Shown: positions 8,804-17,954 of the stretch, piece after piece
Layout: the number at the start of each line of letters is the position of its first letter
How positions within the stretch are numbered: position 1 is the first letter of the stretch
Assembly: GCF_003026285.1 (NCBI RefSeq)
Contig: NZ_PYOD01000018.1
Coordinates: forward strand, 1 to 64,000
Direction of reading: 5' to 3'
DNA length: 64,000 nt
DNA from: Photobacterium profundum
Lineage (GTDB): Bacteria; Pseudomonadota; Gammaproteobacteria; Enterobacterales; Vibrionaceae
The notes under the pieces: model-generated
The model's input: the letters and a program-made list of their open reading frames with translations, nothing else
The model's database searches: none
What the model was told of the DNA's origin: nothing
Position numbers and translations under genes: made by a program

Positions 8804-9187
8804 GATAATTCTCCGTATTAGTCATGCTTGTCTATATATTGAGGCAAAATCTAGAACTCAGATATAGGATAATTCATGCATATACTGGATTTTCGTACCC
8901 ACAAAATTAAAGTGTGATTGAAGCCCTAAATCGTTTAATAGTTAATCGCCAAAAGGCAGGTGTGCTTTTTTATCGAATAAAGTGACTCGTAACTAAAAGT
9001 GCGACAGTGTTCTATAAAATATTATGACTTTACATAAGTTGAATACATTTGTTCTTTTGATTATTAAAACGTATCTTGTCATCAATGGGTGCTTTGAAAG
9101 CATAATTTGCAGAACGAATACTTTTTCGATTATTAACTGACTTGTCTTGTAGAATGTATGGATGAGTCGTTTAAATGGAGAGAACAA
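8804..9187. other. Intergenic region between PTS and rhtB genes
   Basis: A 384-base divergent spacer that must hold the promoters of both genes. It is AT-rich. I see no convincing gene, hairpin or consensus operator; short ORFs on either strand lack ribosome sites. Confidence 0.6.
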
Positions 9188-9811
9188 ATGACAATTGAAG
9201 TTTGGTTAACCTTTTTGCTTGCAGCCATAGTGTTGAGTGTTTCGCCGGGTGCAGGGGCAGTGAATACGATGGCAAATACAATGAAGTATGGTTTCAAAGC
9301 AAGTTTAATCGCAAATTTAGGCTTACAAGTGGGCAGTGCATTTAATATCGTGATGGTTGGTTTGGGGTTAGGTGCATTGCTTGCACAGTCAGAACTGGCG
9401 TTTTCGGTTATTAAGTGGGTAGGTGTCGCTTATCTTATTTTTTTGGGTTATCAAAAGTTTAATGAAGTTAGCAAACTCGATTTAGGTGAAGTGAAAGCGC
9501 AAAAACCTGAACCATTAAAGTTGTTTACTAAATCCGTTATTGTGAATATAACTAATCCTAAAAGTATTGTTTTTTTGGTCGCATTATTACCGCAATTCAT
9601 GAATACCAACGAACCTCAAATTAATCAAATTATGCTGTTGGGAACGACAATGTTAGTGGTGGATACAATGGTAATGATTGGCTACTCCTTACTGGCAACG
9701 CGTTTATCACACTTAATTAAAAATGAGCATCATGTGCGAATTCAAAATAGAATTTTTGGTAGTATGTTTATGGGCGCCGGATCTTTATTAGCTGTTGCAA
9801 GCCATAACTAA
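9188..9811 (+). CDS. rhtB: Homoserine/homoserine lactone efflux protein RhtB (LysE family)
   Basis: A 207-residue inner-membrane exporter of the LysE/RhtB family with about six hydrophobic segments. The family signature LSVSPGAGAVNTM near residue 18 and the segment VNITNPKSIVFLVALLPQF around residue 117 match E. coli RhtB almost position by position, including the C-terminal IFGSMFMGAG. The start is put at the ATG at 9188 after AATGGAGAGAAC; an upstream ATG at 9158 lacks a site. Exports homoserine and its lactone, protecting from excess. Single gene. Confidence 0.88.
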   Translation: MTIEVWLTFLLAAIVLSVSPGAGAVNTMANTMKYGFKASLIANLGLQVGSAFNIVMVGLGLGALLAQSELAFSVIKWVGVAYLIFLGYQKFNEVSKLDLGEVKAQKPEPLKLFTKSVIVNITNPKSIVFLVALLPQFMNTNEPQINQIMLLGTTMLVVDTMVMIGYSLLATRLSHLIKNEHHVRIQNRIFGSMFMGAGSLLAVASHN

Positions 9812-9847
9812 TACATCGTTTACTATTAGCTGTTTTTAATATGAACC

Positions 9848-9889
9848 ACACCGAGCATCTTGAGGTAACCAGGGTATTATACTCGGTGT
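9848..9889. repeat. Dispersed intergenic repeat copy inside a hairpin
   Basis: GAGCATCTTGAGGT (9853-9866) is also found at 42467 with related flanks, and a weaker copy lies at 59141. Here it sits within an inverted repeat (ACACCGAG at 9848-9855, CTCGGTGT at 9882-9889) between convergent genes, where it may also act as a terminator. Confidence 0.5.
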
Positions 9890-9897
9890 AATTTTAT

Positions 9898-10293
9898 TTA
9901 ATTATCGAATGTACATTCGCTAGGTATCGCCTCGGAAATAATGGTTGATTCCAAAATATCAATAGCACCATTAAAGTCGATGGCGAATCCACCTTTAGGC
10001 TGCTCTACATGCTCAGCGGTGATCTCAACATAAACAGGCTGGTACGATTCATTACGCGCATTTTGTAGTGCGATTGACAAGGCTTTCATTGGTTCTACAA
10101 TAGCCGAGTTTTGTATTACCCAATAATAATTAGCAGAATCACAAGGTTGAAAGCTGCGTATGCCATCTCCCCAAGTATAGATACCTTTATAGTTAACGAT
10201 GTCACCTGTTTGTGGTTCAGTGCTACACCCAATTAAACCCGTAGCTAAAAGCATGGTAAATACTCGTTTTGCAAGGCGAGCAGAAAACATCAT
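9898..10293 (-). CDS. Small outer-membrane-type lipoprotein, unknown function
   Basis: A 131-residue lipoprotein: basic n-region, hydrophobic h-region, then a lipobox ending LIGC with the lipidated Cys near residue 23. Two further Cys (in QPCDS and SECTF) could form a disulfide. The remainder, with a YVEITAEH segment and a C-terminal Cys, loosely recalls the OB-like C-terminal domain of NlpE, but I would not name it so. The ATG at 10293 follows GAGAA. Monocistronic and convergent with rhtB. Confidence 0.75.
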   Translation of the reverse strand: MMFSARLAKRVFTMLLATGLIGCSTEPQTGDIVNYKGIYTWGDGIRSFQPCDSANYYWVIQNSAIVEPMKALSIALQNARNESYQPVYVEITAEHVEQPKGGFAIDFNGAIDILESTIISEAIPSECTFDN

Positions 10294-10577
10294 CAATTTC
10301 TCTATTAATTATTTTTTGTGACTAAATAATACCAGAGCCTCAGTTTGTGTCGTATTGATAGTGTCAATTTTTCTCATTCTTTTTAGGTATTTTTCAAAAG
10401 AATTACCGTTTCTATTCTGTTATGAGCAAAGATTAACCAAACCATTGTTTTCTGACGAAACATATTCACGTTTAGGTAACATTTATGATGTATATCAATG
10501 TCTAGAGTACGAATAAACTTGCGCGCTACCCTGTAACGTACTACTGTGGTTATAACCAGTATGTTTGGGAGGTACTT

Positions 10578-10859
10578 ATGATTAAAGTTAACTTCGAACT
10601 GGCAAAGCAAGCCTACGCCAAGGTGTTAAAATATCCTTATGGCGGTGAAATAGAGCAATACGAATATATGACACTCCGTGTATTTCGTTGGGATTTAGCT
10701 CGAGCTGGAATGCCTATTGATAAAGCATTCGACTTACGATTAGTTGCTTCTGGCTACCGCAAGATTATGGCGCCTGCAGCAAAGGCGCACCGACCTCTTC
10801 CTGAGTGTGTTACAAATCAAATGAGCACGAGTTGGAAACATGAACATGGCTATCGTTAG
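10578..10859 (+). CDS. Conserved hypothetical small protein
   Basis: A 93-residue soluble basic protein I do not recognise. It has a strong GGGAGG ribosome site 7 bases before the ATG and a terminator-like hairpin 40 bases after the stop, both of which support it as a real single gene. No signal peptide, membrane helix or Cys cluster; one Cys near the end. Confidence 0.7.
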   Translation: MIKVNFELAKQAYAKVLKYPYGGEIEQYEYMTLRVFRWDLARAGMPIDKAFDLRLVASGYRKIMAPAAKAHRPLPECVTNQMSTSWKHEHGYR

Positions 10860-10898
10860 CGTTTCTTTCGAATGATATATACGGCGCTTATTATTTAT

Positions 10899-10923
10899 AA
10901 AAGGTCTTGGTAGAGGCCTTTTT
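10899..10923 (+). terminator. Terminator after the 10578-10859 gene
   Basis: AAAAGG and CCTTTT arms with an inner TCT/AGA pair and a two-base bulge, followed by T; moderate quality. Confidence 0.55.
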
Positions 10924-10977
10924 GAGTATTGTGTTATTTGCGATTGGATAAGCGTCATCCATTATCATTGGTGATAT

Positions 10978-11340
10978 TTATATATGATTAAATTCAATAC
11001 CATTGACCGTAACAGTACGGTTCTTATTTATTTGTTCTAGCAAAACATTCGCTGCTGCTAAATGAGAATATGTTATGCGAGAACCGTTAGTACAGTATTG
11101 ATTTGCATGATAAAGATCACCGTCATGATTGAGTGACACTTTTTGAGATGAAGGGCTACATTCTTTATTCGTTTCTATTAATCCAAATATACCTTTAGTC
11201 TCATTGAAAAATAAAGCGCTGCTATTATCTTTAGATTCTATCTGCATCGAATTGTTATTTATTGTGTCAACAAAATTGACTGATGCACTAGCGATACTTG
11301 ATGTAAGTACAAATACGGCAATAAGTGGTTTCTTATACAT
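10978..11340 (-). CDS. Secreted small protein, unknown function
   Basis: A protein of about 120 residues with an N-terminal signal peptide (KKPLIAVFVLTSSIASASV, cleavage likely after ASA). The mature part has two Cys (in KECSPSS and QYCTNGS) that could pair in the periplasm. The ATG at 11340 is favoured because GAAGG is then about 10 bases away; the ATG at 11349 is too close to it. Unrecognised family; no operon partner. Confidence 0.65.
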   Translation of the reverse strand: MYKKPLIAVFVLTSSIASASVNFVDTINNNSMQIESKDNSSALFFNETKGIFGLIETNKECSPSSQKVSLNHDGDLYHANQYCTNGSRITYSHLAAANVLLEQINKNRTVTVNGIEFNHI

Positions 11341-11540
11341 AATAATCATACCTTCAGTAATGAATTTAAATCAGAGCAGCCAAAATATTTCAGGCTAGAG
11401 ACAGTAAATATACGTGTTTTTTGTCTGTTCATAATATCAACATGTGCTGAATCATTACTGAATGTTATGATTTATTATTTAAACATACGTCCGGTCTACT
11501 CGTTAAGTACATTATTAATCTTGAGGTCGCTTGGATATTG

Positions 11541-11574
11541 AAAATAAAAAAGCCAGTGCGATTGCACTGGCTTT
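11541..11574 (-). terminator. Terminator of the sodium:alanine symporter gene
   Basis: Perfect 11-bp arms AAAGCCAGTGC and GCACTGGCTTT (11549-11559, 11564-11574) with a GATT loop; on the minus strand followed by a T tract. Confidence 0.9.
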
Positions 11575-11611
11575 CTTGTTGCTTGTGTAAGTCAAACGTT
11601 ACTGATCTTAA

Positions 11612-13081
11612 CTATGACTTCACACGTGCTTCTTTCATTGTTTCAGGGTGCCATGCACCATCTAACTCTTCTAATTCAGGGAACTTAGAGCGATCAAATT
11701 CTGGTATTTTCCCAGCTTTAAGCTGTGTTTCGTAGTCTTTGATAACTTTGAATGCCAACTTAGAGAGTAGAAGCAATGCCACAATATTAATCAGTGCCAT
11801 CATGCCCATTGACGCATCAGCTAGATTCCATACCACAGGTAGAGAAGCGACAGAGCCAAACATAACCATACCAAGAACAGCTAAACGGAAGATAAATAGA
11901 CCTTTCTTCGTATTACCGTTCAAAAACATGATGTTCGTTTCTGCGTAGCTGTAGTTAGCTATAATAGATGAGAAGCAGAAAAGAATTATTGCTGCTGCCA
12001 TGAAGTAAGTTGTCCAGCCACCTAGCTCACTCGTTAGTGCTTGTTGTAGTAGACCAATACCAGAAGCTGCATCAGGTTGATCCATTACGCCTGAAAGCAT
12101 AATCATTGCAGCTGAAGCCGTACAAATAACGATAGTATCGGCAAATACGCCTAGCATTTGAACGAAACCCTGTGATGCAGGGTGGTTAGGATTTGGTGTT
12201 GCACTTGCTGCGATGTTTGCAGCAGAACCCATACCCGCTTCGTTAGAGAATAGACCACGAGCGATACCACTCTGCATTGCTTGAGCAATTGTATAAGCAA
12301 CACCACCTGCGGCAGCTTCCTGCCAACCAAATGCGCTCTTAACAATTAATGTTAGTGCCGCTGGTAATTCAGTGATGTTCATTACAACAACAAGTGCTGC
12401 AACAGCTAAGTAGCCTACAGCCATTACAGGAACGATACGAGCAGAGGCTTTAGCAATTTTAGTTAAGCCACCCATGATGAAGAAAGCAGAGGCAATAACA
12501 ATAATGATGCCCATTGTTGTTTCATCAAAACCAAATGAATGGTTCAGCGCATCTGTAATTGTGTTTGCTTGAACAGCGTTGAAGACTAAACCGAATGCAA
12601 TGATAAGGAATACAGAGAATAGGGAACCCATCCAGCGCTGACCTAAACCTTTCTCCATGTAATAAGCAGGGCCGCCACGGTATTGACCGTCGACGTCTTT
12701 TACTTTGTATACTTGGGCAAGGGTTGATTCAACAAAAGCGGTTGCCATTCCGAATAGGGCAATAACCCACATCCAGAAGATTGCACCAGGGCCACCGACT
12801 GTTAGTGCAACTGCTACACCTGCCATGTTACCAGTACCGACACGAGCAGCCATTGATGTACAAAACACTTGGTAAGAACTAATACCTGTTTCGGTATTCT
12901 TACCACTTTTAAGCACGCCAACAGCGTGTTTGAATTGACGAATTTGGATGAAGCCTAAACGTACAGTAAAGTAAACACCGACACCTACAAGTAGGTAAAT
13001 AAGTACTTGGCCCCACAAAACACCGTTAACCGCGTTGATAACCGTCATTAGACCGTCATTCATTGATGTTAAAACACTCAT
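11612..13081 (-). CDS. Sodium:alanine symporter, AGCS family
   Basis: A 489-residue amino acid transporter of the alanine/glycine:cation symporter family, inner membrane, about ten to eleven helices. Family signatures are clear: GPGAIFWMWVIALFGMATAF near residue 92, the adjacent YRGGPAYYMEKGL, and GIARGLFSNEAGMGSAANIAA near residue 270. It imports alanine or glycine with Na+. An AGG ribosome site precedes the ATG. Monocistronic, with a strong terminator downstream and a long upstream region that holds a CRP-like site about 220 bases from the start. Confidence 0.92.
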   Translation of the reverse strand: MSVLTSMNDGLMTVINAVNGVLWGQVLIYLLVGVGVYFTVRLGFIQIRQFKHAVGVLKSGKNTETGISSYQVFCTSMAARVGTGNMAGVAVALTVGGPGAIFWMWVIALFGMATAFVESTLAQVYKVKDVDGQYRGGPAYYMEKGLGQRWMGSLFSVFLIIAFGLVFNAVQANTITDALNHSFGFDETTMGIIIVIASAFFIMGGLTKIAKASARIVPVMAVGYLAVAALVVVMNITELPAALTLIVKSAFGWQEAAAGGVAYTIAQAMQSGIARGLFSNEAGMGSAANIAASATPNPNHPASQGFVQMLGVFADTIVICTASAAMIMLSGVMDQPDAASGIGLLQQALTSELGGWTTYFMAAAIILFCFSSIIANYSYAETNIMFLNGNTKKGLFIFRLAVLGMVMFGSVASLPVVWNLADASMGMMALINIVALLLLSKLAFKVIKDYETQLKAGKIPEFDRSKFPELEELDGAWHPETMKEARVKS

Positions 13082-13833
13082 AAAATTATCCTGTAACTAA
13101 GTCTCATTCAACGGACGTTGATGAGCGAACTGAAACATCCATTTCAGTTATTGTTCATGAATACGATTCTTAATTTATATTTTTTATTTTCCACTATTGC
13201 ATGGTGTTGAAACCAGTTGCATTTACAATTGTGAAACATTGAATCGATAGCATTACCCTAATAAGGCGCTGAAATTTAGCATGAAATTCCAAAATATCAG
13301 CGTGATGTAGATCACGTTTTATGAATGATTTATATGAGATGTGGGTATATGGTATTATGTTCTGTTTAATTTTTAATTATATAACAATGATTTAGGTAAT
13401 CCTCGTATTGTTTTAACGAGACTGGTAAAGTACGGTGTACAATTGTAAATAAACAGATATTTAACCTACTGTTAACGTTTAATGTGGTTAATAAAGCTGC
13501 ATTTCTGGTTATATTTGACTTCATGTTTGTAACAAACACGTAATAACATTATTTTATTGTGGATTTTTTAGCAGGGTATCTGAATAAAGAGTGAATCAAC
13601 ACAATGCTCTTTCGGGTTGAAAAAGTTGATACCAATATTAGGTACTTAAATGTGTCGTTCAATAGACATAATTTATAGCGTGGTCAGATGAAGTTTGATT
13701 ATGGGAAGTTAAAACTCCCCAAAGGGAGTTTTAGAATTATCTACAGTAAACTGTGAATGCCAGTGCCTAGTCTTAATTTTTATATTATGCAGAGAAGTGT
13801 TAAACCTCAAAGGAGTTGGCGCTGTTGTTGCTC
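13082..13833. other. Long intergenic region upstream of the symporter
   Basis: About 750 AT-rich bases without a credible gene. It holds the CRP-like site at 13301-13316 and a hairpin (AAAACTCCC at 13711-13719 with GGGAGTTTT at 13724-13732) that may terminate the small zinc-ribbon gene downstream on the minus strand. A small RNA could be hidden here, but I see no specific support. Confidence 0.55.
13301..13316. promoter_or_regulatory. CRP-like binding site
   Basis: CGTGATGTAGATCACG is a perfect GTGA-N6-TCAC core. It lies about 220 bases upstream of the symporter start, consistent with catabolite control of amino-acid uptake if the promoter is far upstream. Confidence 0.55.
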
Positions 13834-14016
13834 TTAGTGAATCTGATAAGAATCTTCTTTCTGATAATTCATTAAATCATGGTGTACATCATTACTTTCT
13901 AGGGTCGATTCTGTAATTTTGATCTCATGTCCACATATACAAATGTATTTGTTTTCATGGCTAACCAAATATTCATCAGATTGCCCGCATTTGTTACATG
14001 TAGGGTATATTTCCAT
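13834..14016 (-). CDS. Small zinc-ribbon-like protein
   Basis: A 60-residue protein with CNKCG near residue 8 and CICGH near residue 31, the spacing of a four-Cys zinc ribbon. A strong GAGGAGA ribosome site 6-7 bases before the ATG supports it as real. The acidic, His-containing tail has no recognised motif. Function unknown; lies alone, upstream on the same strand of no other gene within 700 bases. Confidence 0.6.
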   Translation of the reverse strand: MEIYPTCNKCGQSDEYLVSHENKYICICGHEIKITESTLESNDVHHDLMNYQKEDSYQIH

Positions 14017-14157
14017 TTTTGTCTCCTCAAGGAATCTGTTTAATGTTACTACGAGTATTTTTGGTTTGTCTCTAATGTAAAAATAGAAATGAGATTCATA
14101 GTTGATTTTTTTTACCTTACGCCAAATTACCAGTTGTTGTACTTGCTTAGAGGTTAG

Positions 14158-15219
14158 TTATCGACCAGATTCTTCTATATGGATCAAACTGTTACAATTA
14201 CCTTGAAAACGGCTGCTTTTCGGTGCTCTTTCTAACTGGCTTAACAAGTTGTCACTAGGGTTAAAATCTCGTTCTAGGTTTAATTGAACTTCTGTTAGAT
14301 AACGACCTTTACTGCACGATAAGCGTATGCGATTAACCGCATTGGTGCCTAGTGTTTGCGTCAGTTGATTTTTGAACTCAGAAACAGAGACTGTTTTTCC
14401 AATGTTTTGCTCTATATAAAGGCCAATAGGGGACGAATTTACTTTTTTCACTAGGTCAATCGCTGTTAAAAAATAGTCATCATCGTTTAAATTCTGACAT
14501 GCGCCATGTTTTTTCCATTGATACTCACCAAAGCTATTTTGATAAAAAAAGTTAGGCATCCACGGCGAGATTGTTTTGATTGTTGCAGATGATAGGTTAA
14601 GTGTTGCCTGACTATCGCAGTAACCATAGTTAATGCCACAGCTTCTTTTATTTGGCCACAGGCCATGAAGCGTTAAATGTGATATCGTTTTTTCCCCACT
14701 GTTAATAGCATTGCACTCGGGTTTACGCCCTTTATAGTTAGCATGCTCGCAAAAGCCTGGTTGCCACGTAACAGCTAACACATAAGAGTCAAAATCATTG
14801 GGAATTTGGCAGCTATTTGGATTCTTTGTATTGTTTGCTGCATTACTGTTAAGTTTAAAATCTGCAGTACCACAGTCTTTGTTAACCCAACGAACAGCTG
14901 GAGATGCGCCAGGAATACGAAGCTGAATCCACTGCCCGTTTATTTTATTTATCGATAATGCTTCATAGCGTCGGTTACTGATCAATTGGATATTATCTGG
15001 ATTTGTTTCTTTTCGAAAAGATTGAAAGGCAGGGCAGGTAGCCGATGCTGTAAAATTACCAGAAACAGGAATGGATCCAAATGCTGAGAAACTGGTTATT
15101 CCGACTAAAAGCAAGAATACACGAATGGTGGATACACAAAACTGATGATGTTGAGTCTGTTGAATGATAAACGTGGCAGTTTGTTGTAAGTGCAAATGAG
15201 CTTTTAGATACAGTGGCAT
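14158..15219 (-). CDS. Secreted ribonuclease T2 family enzyme
   Basis: A 353-residue RNase T2 endonuclease. Both catalytic blocks are present: LTLHGLWPNK (CAS1, catalytic His) and EYQWKKHGAC (CAS2, Glu and His), about 50 residues apart. Several Cys around them fit the family disulfides. A signal peptide is seen at RVFLLLVGITSFSAFGS, but it begins some 30 residues after the ATG used here (15219); an upstream TTG at 15273 is less likely. Between signal and catalytic domain lie about 90 residues not needed for the fold, with two Cys. It cleaves single-stranded RNA via a 2',3'-cyclic phosphate, here in the periplasm or medium. Confidence 0.88.
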   Translation of the reverse strand: MPLYLKAHLHLQQTATFIIQQTQHHQFCVSTIRVFLLLVGITSFSAFGSIPVSGNFTASATCPAFQSFRKETNPDNIQLISNRRYEALSINKINGQWIQLRIPGASPAVRWVNKDCGTADFKLNSNAANNTKNPNSCQIPNDFDSYVLAVTWQPGFCEHANYKGRKPECNAINSGEKTISHLTLHGLWPNKRSCGINYGYCDSQATLNLSSATIKTISPWMPNFFYQNSFGEYQWKKHGACQNLNDDDYFLTAIDLVKKVNSSPIGLYIEQNIGKTVSVSEFKNQLTQTLGTNAVNRIRLSCSKGRYLTEVQLNLERDFNPSDNLLSQLERAPKSSRFQGNCNSLIHIEESGR

Positions 15220-15778
15220 GAGGGGAAATTCTGAGATGTAATCGATGATATTATTATAGTCTATTGAAAACAAAGAATAATAATAATTGTCAAAAAAGAA
15301 TAAATTGTTTAAAATTGCGTATCTGTTACTTTTGAGTGTATTATTAGACTAAGTGTTTGTTGTTAACTTAATGCATTTATTAGGTTGCACCTATGTAGTG
15401 GTTGCTTGGTTATGTTGAATCATAAAAGGCAGTAGACGAACATATTTGGCGATATATTTAGGCTAATTATTCTGTAAAGATAAATTTATGTTCACATAGA
15501 TGCTTTCTACAGGTATATTTAACATTCAAGTCGTCATCTATGACATCTAAATCGCGAATTTCAATTATAATTAAACTATCCAAGTATCATTCTTGGTGTG
15601 TTAGTTGGTAGAACTGATTTCAATCTCGTCTTTCAGATGGGTTGCTAATTGTATGCAACCTACGTAATGAACGAATGACCTATACAGAAATTTTTCTTGT
15701 ATGGGAATTATTGTTAATACAATCCCCTGAGTTTTACCAAGCTCAGTGATTGATTCGTAAGATCTCCTGAGGTAATTC
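15220..15778. other. Intergenic region
   Basis: About 560 AT-rich bases between divergent genes. I see no credible gene, terminator or clear operator. A minus-strand ORF at 15601-15864 overlaps the next gene antisense and has no ribosome site. Confidence 0.6.
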
Positions 15779-16147
15779 ATGGATAGTTTTGCAGCTGCAG
15801 AAAAAGCGCTGAGTGAAATGTTAAAAGGTGTTGAATCTGGCACAACTGTTGTTGATTCAAGCACTATTATTAAAGAACCACAAAAAAACGTTAAAAGTGA
15901 AGAGCGTTTTGATTATCGTCAAGCATTGACTGACTTTGCTGATGAAGTACCAGGTCGTCAAAAAGCTGTAATTAAACGTATGCCTCTTTATAAGATCAAT
16001 AACCTTATTGCTGTATTACATGAATTTAAAGAAGAAGCACGTCTTGTTCGTATGAATGAGATATTGGCACTAATGGAAAAAGATGGCGTTCATCCTGAAG
16101 AGTTAATGGGAAAGGATATCGTTTCAGAAGACGATGTTGCGGAATAA
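15779..16147 (+). CDS. Small acidic helical protein with H-NS-like segment
   Basis: A 122-residue acidic protein. I do not recognise it as a whole. The part near residues 90-110 (MNEILALMEKDGVHPEEL) resembles the H-NS stretch between dimer helix and linker, where E. coli has MLIADGIDPNELL. No C-terminal H-NS DNA-binding motif follows: the protein ends in an acidic tail. GAGG lies about 6 bases before the ATG. A truncated H-NS-like modulator is one possibility; similarity is short and may be chance. Confidence 0.65.
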   Translation: MDSFAAAEKALSEMLKGVESGTTVVDSSTIIKEPQKNVKSEERFDYRQALTDFADEVPGRQKAVIKRMPLYKINNLIAVLHEFKEEARLVRMNEILALMEKDGVHPEELMGKDIVSEDDVAE

Positions 16148-16685
16148 TTTATCATAAACTTCTGATTATTAAGACATCTCACGAAAAACAACCCTTAGGG
16201 TTGGTTTAAGTATTCCTGACGTCAGCAATTGAATGTTATCGATTGCTGATTGAAATTCTATGTTTATAGTAATATTATTTGCCTAATTTAATATACATAC
16301 CAGCCTGACTATTTTGTGTAACTATATATGTGATTGATACAAAATTTAAGTCAACATTTTCACTATTTCGAACTCGTTTTTAAGTGGAACTATTAACTGT
16401 CGTTATTTAAATTAGGTTTATAATTTAGTAAGCACTATCGACCGCCTTTCTGAATATTGAGGAAGTGCGGTTGTATCCTTTTGGCTCCATACCCTGTAAT
16501 CCTTCCTTATAAACACTTTATTGCTCATAACATTCCTTATCCTTTTTTAATTGTAGTTCTGGCTAATTCGTTTTGGCCATATCATTCATATGTCTTTGCT
16601 TCAGTGGCGTAGCTCTATTCATTCTAATATTTTGCGAATTGAATCAATGATACATGCGATGAAGCTTGGCATTTCATTGTGTTGG
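16148..16685. other. Intergenic region with a weak terminator
   Basis: A CAACCC-TTA-GGGTTG hairpin near 16188-16204 follows the preceding gene and may terminate it. The remaining 480 bases are AT-rich with no gene I can support. Confidence 0.5.
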
Positions 16686-16705
16686 TGTTATATATCACTA
16701 TAACA
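16686..16705. promoter_or_regulatory. Candidate operator of the GntR/ABC operon
   Basis: TGTTATA and TATAACA form a perfect 7-bp inverted repeat around TATCAC, ending 24 bases before the regulator start. YtrA-subfamily GntR proteins usually bind palindromes at their own promoter. Confidence 0.55.
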
Positions 16706-16729
16706 GTGAGTGCGATGAGTAAGTGATCG

Positions 16730-17113
16730 GTGAATGACTGGAATGATGAGTTACCAATATATAAACAGTTGAGCCAGCGAATTATTGAGCAGATAGCTGA
16801 TGGCACATGGCTAGAGGGTACGGCATTACCATCGGTAAGGGCTGTTGCCGCTGATTTGAAAATTAACCATTTAACCGTAATGAAAGGCTATCAGTTATTG
16901 GTTGAACAGGGGTTAATTGAAAAGAAGCGAGGTCAAGGAATGTATGTGTTACCTGGTGCTATGGATGTTATTCAAGAAAACCAGAGATCATACTTCTTAC
17001 ATAAAGAGTTACCTGAACTTGTAGATAAGTTAAATAGAATTGGTTTGTCGATTGATGAGCTTGTTATTGAATTAGAAAAGAATGGTAGAGTGAAAAGTGG
17101 AAGTATTGATTAA
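16730..17113 (+). CDS. GntR-family regulator, YtrA subfamily
   Basis: A 127-residue regulator. The N-terminal winged helix (residues 8-75) has the GntR pattern PIYKQLSQRIIEQIADG, LPSVRAVAADLKINHLTVMKGYQLL, and GQGMYVLPG at the wing. The short C-terminal part of about 45 residues marks the YtrA subfamily, which has no large effector domain and is normally encoded with an ABC transporter, as here. It starts with GTG at 16730; a candidate operator lies just upstream. It overlaps the next gene by 17 bases, a sign of translational coupling. Confidence 0.88.
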   Translation: MNDWNDELPIYKQLSQRIIEQIADGTWLEGTALPSVRAVAADLKINHLTVMKGYQLLVEQGLIEKKRGQGMYVLPGAMDVIQENQRSYFLHKELPELVDKLNRIGLSIDELVIELEKNGRVKSGSID

Positions 17114-17954
17114 AGCTGAAAAGCTAAGTAAGTCTTATCGCCAGCAAAAAGCTTTATCGAATATAAGTTTCGAACTTAAAGCAGGGCAAGTTTTAGGTTT
17201 ACTCGGTCATAATGGTGCGGGCAAATCGACATTGATTAAATCTATTCTTGGTGCCCAAAATTATATGGGTGAAATGAGTGTTTTTGGATTAAATCCACAA
17301 AAAGATCGTGCACAAATAGTTTCACAACTTGCATATATTTCTGATGTGGCAGTATTGCCCGAGTGGATGAAAGTCTCTCAACTTATTAAATATACAGCGG
17401 GTGTTCATCCTCATTTTGATCGAAAAAAAATGGATGAATTTTTATCAAAAACAGACATAAAGAATAAAAGTAAAATCGGCAGTCTTTCAAAGGGCATGAA
17501 AGTACAGTTGCACCTTGCATTGGTGATGTCGACTGATACGAGAATACTGATTTTAGATGAGCCAACGTTAGGTCTTGATTTGATTTACCGCGATACATTT
17601 TATCGTTATTTAATGGAGTGGTTTCATGATGGTGACCGAGCATTAATTATTGCGAGTCATGAAGTGTCTGAAATTCAGCACCTGTTAACAGATGTATTAA
17701 TGCTTCGAAAAGGTGAAGTAGTATTACAAGCTCCATTAGCTGATATTGAAGATAACTATACAGCTGTAACTGTTGAGCAAGCGAATTTGTCTTCAGCAGA
17801 GGCATTATTTCCTATTTATGAAAAGTCAGGATTAGGGCAACATTATTTATTATTTGAAAATATTGAACGGGAGTTACTTGTACCATTAGGTAAGTTATCC
17901 CAGCCTAATCTAGCCGACATTTTCATTGCAAAGCAACAGGAGGGGCAGCTATGA
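17097..17954 (+). CDS. ABC transporter ATP-binding protein
   Basis: A 285-residue ABC ATPase: Walker A GHNGAGKST near residue 38, signature LSKGMKVQL near 130, Walker B ILILDEPTLGLD near 152 and the switch His in ASHEVSE near 184. A C-terminal extension of about 85 residues follows, as in YtrB/BcrA-type exporters. It starts at GTG 17097, inside the end of the GntR gene, and overlaps the permease gene by four bases (ATGA). It would drive export of an unknown substrate, perhaps an antimicrobial peptide or envelope-active compound. Confidence 0.9.
   Translation: MEVLIKAEKLSKSYRQQKALSNISFELKAGQVLGLLGHNGAGKSTLIKSILGAQNYMGEMSVFGLNPQKDRAQIVSQLAYISDVAVLPEWMKVSQLIKYTAGVHPHFDRKKMDEFLSKTDIKNKSKIGSLSKGMKVQLHLALVMSTDTRILILDEPTLGLDLIYRDTFYRYLMEWFHDGDRALIIASHEVSEIQHLLTDVLMLRKGEVVLQAPLADIEDNYTAVTVEQANLSSAEALFPIYEKSGLGQHYLLFENIERELLVPLGKLSQPNLADIFIAKQQEGQL

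Noticed and set aside
8927..8938. TAAATCGTTTAA as a Cra/FruR-type site before the PTS gene
   Set aside because: It deviates from the TGAAACGTTTCA-like consensus at important places; too weak to call.
15601..15864. Minus-strand ORF of 87 codons
   Set aside because: It overlaps the start of the 15779 gene antisense, has no ribosome site and its composition is not protein-like.
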